Assembly: GCA_002723155.1 (NCBI GenBank)
Contig: PBNO01000015.1
Span: 124,001-188,000 of the forward strand
Origin: Ponticaulis sp.
GTDB lineage: Bacteria; Pseudomonadota; Alphaproteobacteria; Caulobacterales; Hyphomonadaceae
Direction of reading: 5' to 3'
DNA: 64,000 nt
A model generated the notes under the pieces. It did no database searches. It was not told the DNA's origin and saw only the letters and a list, made by a program, of their open reading frames with translations. A program made the position numbers and the translations under genes. Shown piece by piece: positions 61,256 through 64,000 of the stretch (the stretch's first letter is position 1; every line of letters begins with the position of its first letter).

Positions 61256-63430
61256 ATGAAAACCCTCGTTCTGAGCTCAACCATTCTCGCCAGCGCAGCC
61301 TTCGCTGCTCTCCCTGCTATTGCGCAGGAGGCTAGTGAAACCGAAGATCTGCGTCTTGAAAGCATTACCGTTGTCGACTCCGGTTCGCAGGTAAATCTCA
61401 CAGAGCCATATGCTGGCGGTCAAGTCGCGCGCGGTGGTCGCAATGGCCTGCTAGGTAATCTCGACTTTTTGGACTCGCCCTTTTCCGGCACGGCCTACAC
61501 TGAAGAGCTGATCTCCAACCAACAAGCAGATAGCGTTGGCGCCGCCCTCCAGAATGATCCTGTTGTTCGTGTCGCCAAAGGCTTCGGCAATTTTCAGGAA
61601 GTCTATGTCGTTCGCGGCTTTCCGGTTTATTCCGACGACATCACCTATAACGGTATTTACGGCATTCTGCCCCGCCAGTTCGTGGCGGCCGAACTCGTCG
61701 AACGTGTAGAAGTCTTTCGTGGTGCAAACGCTTTCCTGAATGGCGCAGCGCCGGGCGGCTCTGGCGTTGGCGGCGCGTTTAACCTCGTACCGAAGCGCGC
61801 GCCGGAAGACGACTTTAACCGCGCGACCGTCGGCTTTGAGAATTCAGGTCAGCTTTATGGTGCACTGGACATTGCCCGTCGCTCAGGTGCGGATGATGAA
61901 TTTGGCTGGCGCTTCAACGCAGTACGTCGAAATGGTGAAACATCAATAGAAGGTCAGGACCGCGAACTGAACGTTCTTGCCTTCGGGTCCGACTATGCCG
62001 GCGACCGTTTCCGCGCGAGCTTCGATATAGGCTATCAGGACAACCAGCTCGACGCTCCACGCCCTCAGGTGACACCATCAGGCGGTGTACCGGACGCGCC
62101 GGACGCGAGCACAAACTATGCCCAGCCATGGACCTATTCATCTGAAGAACAGCTCTTTGGTGTTGTGCGCGGTGAGTATGACCTCACCGACAATGTAACC
62201 GTCTGGGCAGCAGCAGGTGCGCGAAACGGCGAAGAAGCCAATGTTCTGGCGAATCCGACCGCCACACCAACGGGCGCAACCACCGCCTACCGCTTTGACA
62301 ATACGCGTGAAGACGATGTTTTATCCGGCGATATCGGCCTGCGTGCGGACTTTGCGACCGGTTCCATCGATCACCGTCTGGTGGTTTCCGGCTCTGCCGT
62401 ATCGCTTGAATCGCGCAACGCCTACGCATTCTCCAGCTTCTTCACGCCGTTTGCCAGTGACCTCAACCAGCCGGTTTCGGTCGCCCCTCCAGCAGCAGAC
62501 TTCTTCGTCGGCGGCGATCTGAGCTCACCACTTAAGACCGAGGAAACCCAGAACAGCTCGCTTGCGATTGCAGACATGATGAGCTTCCTTGATGGCCAGC
62601 TTCTAGTGACCATTGGTGCACGTCAGCAATGGATCGAGACAACCAGCTTCGATTACAATAGCGGCGCAGAACTCTCATCCTATGATGACAGCGCCCTCAC
62701 CCCAACCTTTGGCGTTGTCTATCAGCCAACGGAGAACGTCTCTGTTTACGGCAATTACACTGAAGGCCTGCAGCCGGGCGCGATAGCACCGGCGACCAGT
62801 GGCGGCGTTGCTATCTTGAATGCAGGTGAAGTGCTCGACCCGTTCCGCAGCGAACAGCTTGAAATCGGCGTAAAATATGACAGTGGCAATTTCGCAGCGA
62901 CCTTTGCAGGCTTCAACCTCTCCAAACCAAACGCGATTGTCGAAAATCAGATTTACTCCGCATCTGGCGAGCAACAGGTAAATGGTTTCGAGGCCAGCGT
63001 CTTCGGTGAACCGCGCGATGGGCTACGCCTGATTGGTGGCCTGACATGGCTGGATGCTGAACTAGCCGAAACGCAGAGTGACCTGAACGAAGGCAACACG
63101 CCTATCGGCATTCCCGAATGGCAGGCCAACGCTAACCTCGAATGGGATGTACCGGCCGTTGAAAACCTGTCTCTTGATGGCCGTATCGTCTTCACGGGCG
63201 AGCAATATATCGACGAAGCAAACACAACAGAAATCGACAGCTGGACGCGTCTCGATATTGGTGCCCGCTACATCATGGCCGTTCAGGATAATGACGTCAC
63301 GCTGCGCGCACGTATAGAGAACCTGACTGACGAATCCTATTGGGCATCCACGGGCGGTTTCCCCGGCGCCAACTACCTCGTGCAGGGTGGCCCGCGGACC
63401 TTTATCGTTTCAGCTTCGGTAGACTTTTAA
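61256..63430 (+). CDS. TonB-dependent siderophore receptor
   Basis: A 724-residue outer-membrane receptor: signal peptide (STILASAAFAALPAIAQ), plug domain with NDPVVRVAKGFGNFQEVYVVRGFPV and ELVERVEVFRGANAFLNGAAPGGSGVGGAFNLVPKR (the PGG SG loop is typical of siderophore receptors), then a barrel ending in SASVDF with a terminal Phe. It has Fur-box-like repeats just upstream and a PepSY membrane protein just downstream, both consistent with iron uptake. The siderophore is unknown. Confidence 0.95.
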   Translation: MKTLVLSSTILASAAFAALPAIAQEASETEDLRLESITVVDSGSQVNLTEPYAGGQVARGGRNGLLGNLDFLDSPFSGTAYTEELISNQQADSVGAALQNDPVVRVAKGFGNFQEVYVVRGFPVYSDDITYNGIYGILPRQFVAAELVERVEVFRGANAFLNGAAPGGSGVGGAFNLVPKRAPEDDFNRATVGFENSGQLYGALDIARRSGADDEFGWRFNAVRRNGETSIEGQDRELNVLAFGSDYAGDRFRASFDIGYQDNQLDAPRPQVTPSGGVPDAPDASTNYAQPWTYSSEEQLFGVVRGEYDLTDNVTVWAAAGARNGEEANVLANPTATPTGATTAYRFDNTREDDVLSGDIGLRADFATGSIDHRLVVSGSAVSLESRNAYAFSSFFTPFASDLNQPVSVAPPAADFFVGGDLSSPLKTEETQNSSLAIADMMSFLDGQLLVTIGARQQWIETTSFDYNSGAELSSYDDSALTPTFGVVYQPTENVSVYGNYTEGLQPGAIAPATSGGVAILNAGEVLDPFRSEQLEIGVKYDSGNFAATFAGFNLSKPNAIVENQIYSASGEQQVNGFEASVFGEPRDGLRLIGGLTWLDAELAETQSDLNEGNTPIGIPEWQANANLEWDVPAVENLSLDGRIVFTGEQYIDEANTTEIDSWTRLDIGARYIMAVQDNDVTLRARIENLTDESYWASTGGFPGANYLVQGGPRTFIVSASVDF

Positions 63431-63493
63431 TTTCAACAGTCGGGGCGGAGTTAACCTGCCCCTCCCTTTCTGATTCCCTATCTGGAGAAATGC

Positions 63494-64000
63494 ATGACAT
63501 CGCGCACTGTTCGGCTCTGGTCACTGATCCATAAATGGTCGAGCCTGATCTGCACGGTTTTCCTGCTTATGCTCTGCATTACCGGCCTGCCGCTGATCCT
63601 CCATGATGAGATCGAGCACGCGCTGGATACGAGCGAGCCGTGGGTGCCGGCCAATCCTGATGGGCCAATGCTGTCACTGGATGCCATTCTGGCTGCCGCC
63701 GAGGCGAACCGTCCAGGTGAAGTGCCCCTCTTCATGAGCTTTGACGAGGATCGGCCTGTTGTGAACGTCACATCTGGCCCCACGCCAGATGCCCCCGGAA
63801 GCCAGATGTACTTCGAACGCTTTGACCGGACGAGTGGAGAGATCGTGCCTGCGCCGACAGGTGATGGCGGCGTGATGGACTTCATATTGCAACTTCACAC
63901 CGACATGTTTCTTGGTCTACCCGGCATGCTTTTTCTCGGCCTGATGGGCCTTTTGTTCACGCTGGCGATTGTTTCAGGCGTGGTTCTCTATGCGCCGTTC
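63494..64000 (+). CDS. PepSY-domain membrane protein, cut by window edge
   Basis: At least 169 residues, running off the right edge. The N-terminus LWSLIHKWSSLICTVFLLMLCITGLPLI is the first membrane segment of PepSY/iron-regulated membrane proteins (pfam PepSY_TM); the next part is extracytoplasmic, then a second segment LGLPGMLFLGLMGLLFTLAI. Such proteins often act as reductases or accessory factors next to siderophore receptors. ATG 63494 follows tctggagaa. The gene begins 64 bases after the receptor stop, so it is probably cotranscribed. Confidence 0.88.
   Translation, partial: MTSRTVRLWSLIHKWSSLICTVFLLMLCITGLPLILHDEIEHALDTSEPWVPANPDGPMLSLDAILAAAEANRPGEVPLFMSFDEDRPVVNVTSGPTPDAPGSQMYFERFDRTSGEIVPAPTGDGGVMDFILQLHTDMFLGLPGMLFLGLMGLLFTLAIVSGVVLYAPF

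Overview
The window reads as a chromosomal segment of an aerobic, probably marine alphaproteobacterium near Caulobacterales/Hyphomonadaceae. This is inferred from gene families and order, not from a search. Pointers are the hflK-hflC-DUF2065-HtrA block, miaA next to ilvB-ilvN-ilvC, DUF4169, DUF1499, DUF3667 and DUF3617 proteins, a long ExbB/ExbD/TonB operon with DUF3450 and TPR partners, two TonB-dependent receptors, and a -35 of the TTGACG type. Genes are dense and often overlap at their ends. I saw no phage, insertion sequence, CRISPR array or integration scar, so the window looks like core genome with a few poorly known genes.

Layout. 1-2.0 kb: end of an acyl-CoA ligase, a MaoC hydratase and a secreted protein. 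2.5-3.8 kb: a lone TadG-like VWA protein on the minus strand. 4.0-7.4 kb: thyA, a universal stress protein, a very small Flp-pilin-like ORF, a VUT-family transporter and folA. 7.4-9.6 kb (minus): an Mrp/ApbC ATPase, a 36-codon membrane peptide and a degenerate nucleotidyltransferase. 9.7-13.5 kb: hflK, hflC, DUF2065 and an HtrA/DegP protease. 13.5-19.1 kb: serB, miaA, then the branched-chain amino acid operon ilvB-ilvN-ilvC, preceded by a promoter, a Leu/Val-rich leader peptide and an attenuator. 19.2-24.9 kb: two DUF3617 proteins, a DMT exporter, an SDR, DUF4169, a Thr/Ser-rich secreted protein and an OYE-family reductase. 24.9-29.6 kb: a C-methyltransferase-like protein, msrB, a secreted orphan TonB C-terminal domain and oligopeptidase B.

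29.7-36.0 kb (minus): an eight-gene energy-transduction operon, DUF3450 - long ExbB (TtpC-like) - ExbB - ExbD - ExbD - TonB - TonB - TPR. It would power outer-membrane receptors such as the large one at 39.4-42.5 kb and the siderophore receptor at 61.3-63.4 kb. 36.9 kb: tRNA-Gln(UUG). 37.2 kb: sppA. 42.7-48.3 kb: DUF3667, a peptide-binding lipoprotein, a Pro-rich secreted protein and two Opp/Dpp permeases with no ATPase gene in the window. 48.5-51.1 kb: a DUF442-like phosphatase/sulfurtransferase, an ATP-grasp-like protein and an MBL hydrolase. 51.1-55.7 kb (minus): DUF1499, a Tat-exported M24 peptidase, an SDR and an acyl-CoA ligase. 55.9-61.1 kb: a lipoprotein glycerophosphodiesterase, an unknown membrane protein, an SDR, a DUF4174-like protein, a DMT transporter and a TrmH/TrmJ-type methyltransferase. 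61.2-64.0 kb: Fur-box-like repeats, a siderophore receptor and a truncated PepSY membrane protein, together an iron-uptake unit.

The most notable items are the ilv attenuator, the out-of-frame Flp-like ORF at 5780-5950, the duplicated-TonB operon, the terminator-like hairpin inside the DUF2065 gene, and the 36-codon peptide coupled to the nucleotidyltransferase-like gene. Start codons were re-chosen in many genes from ribosome binding sites and signal peptides; reasons are given per entry.
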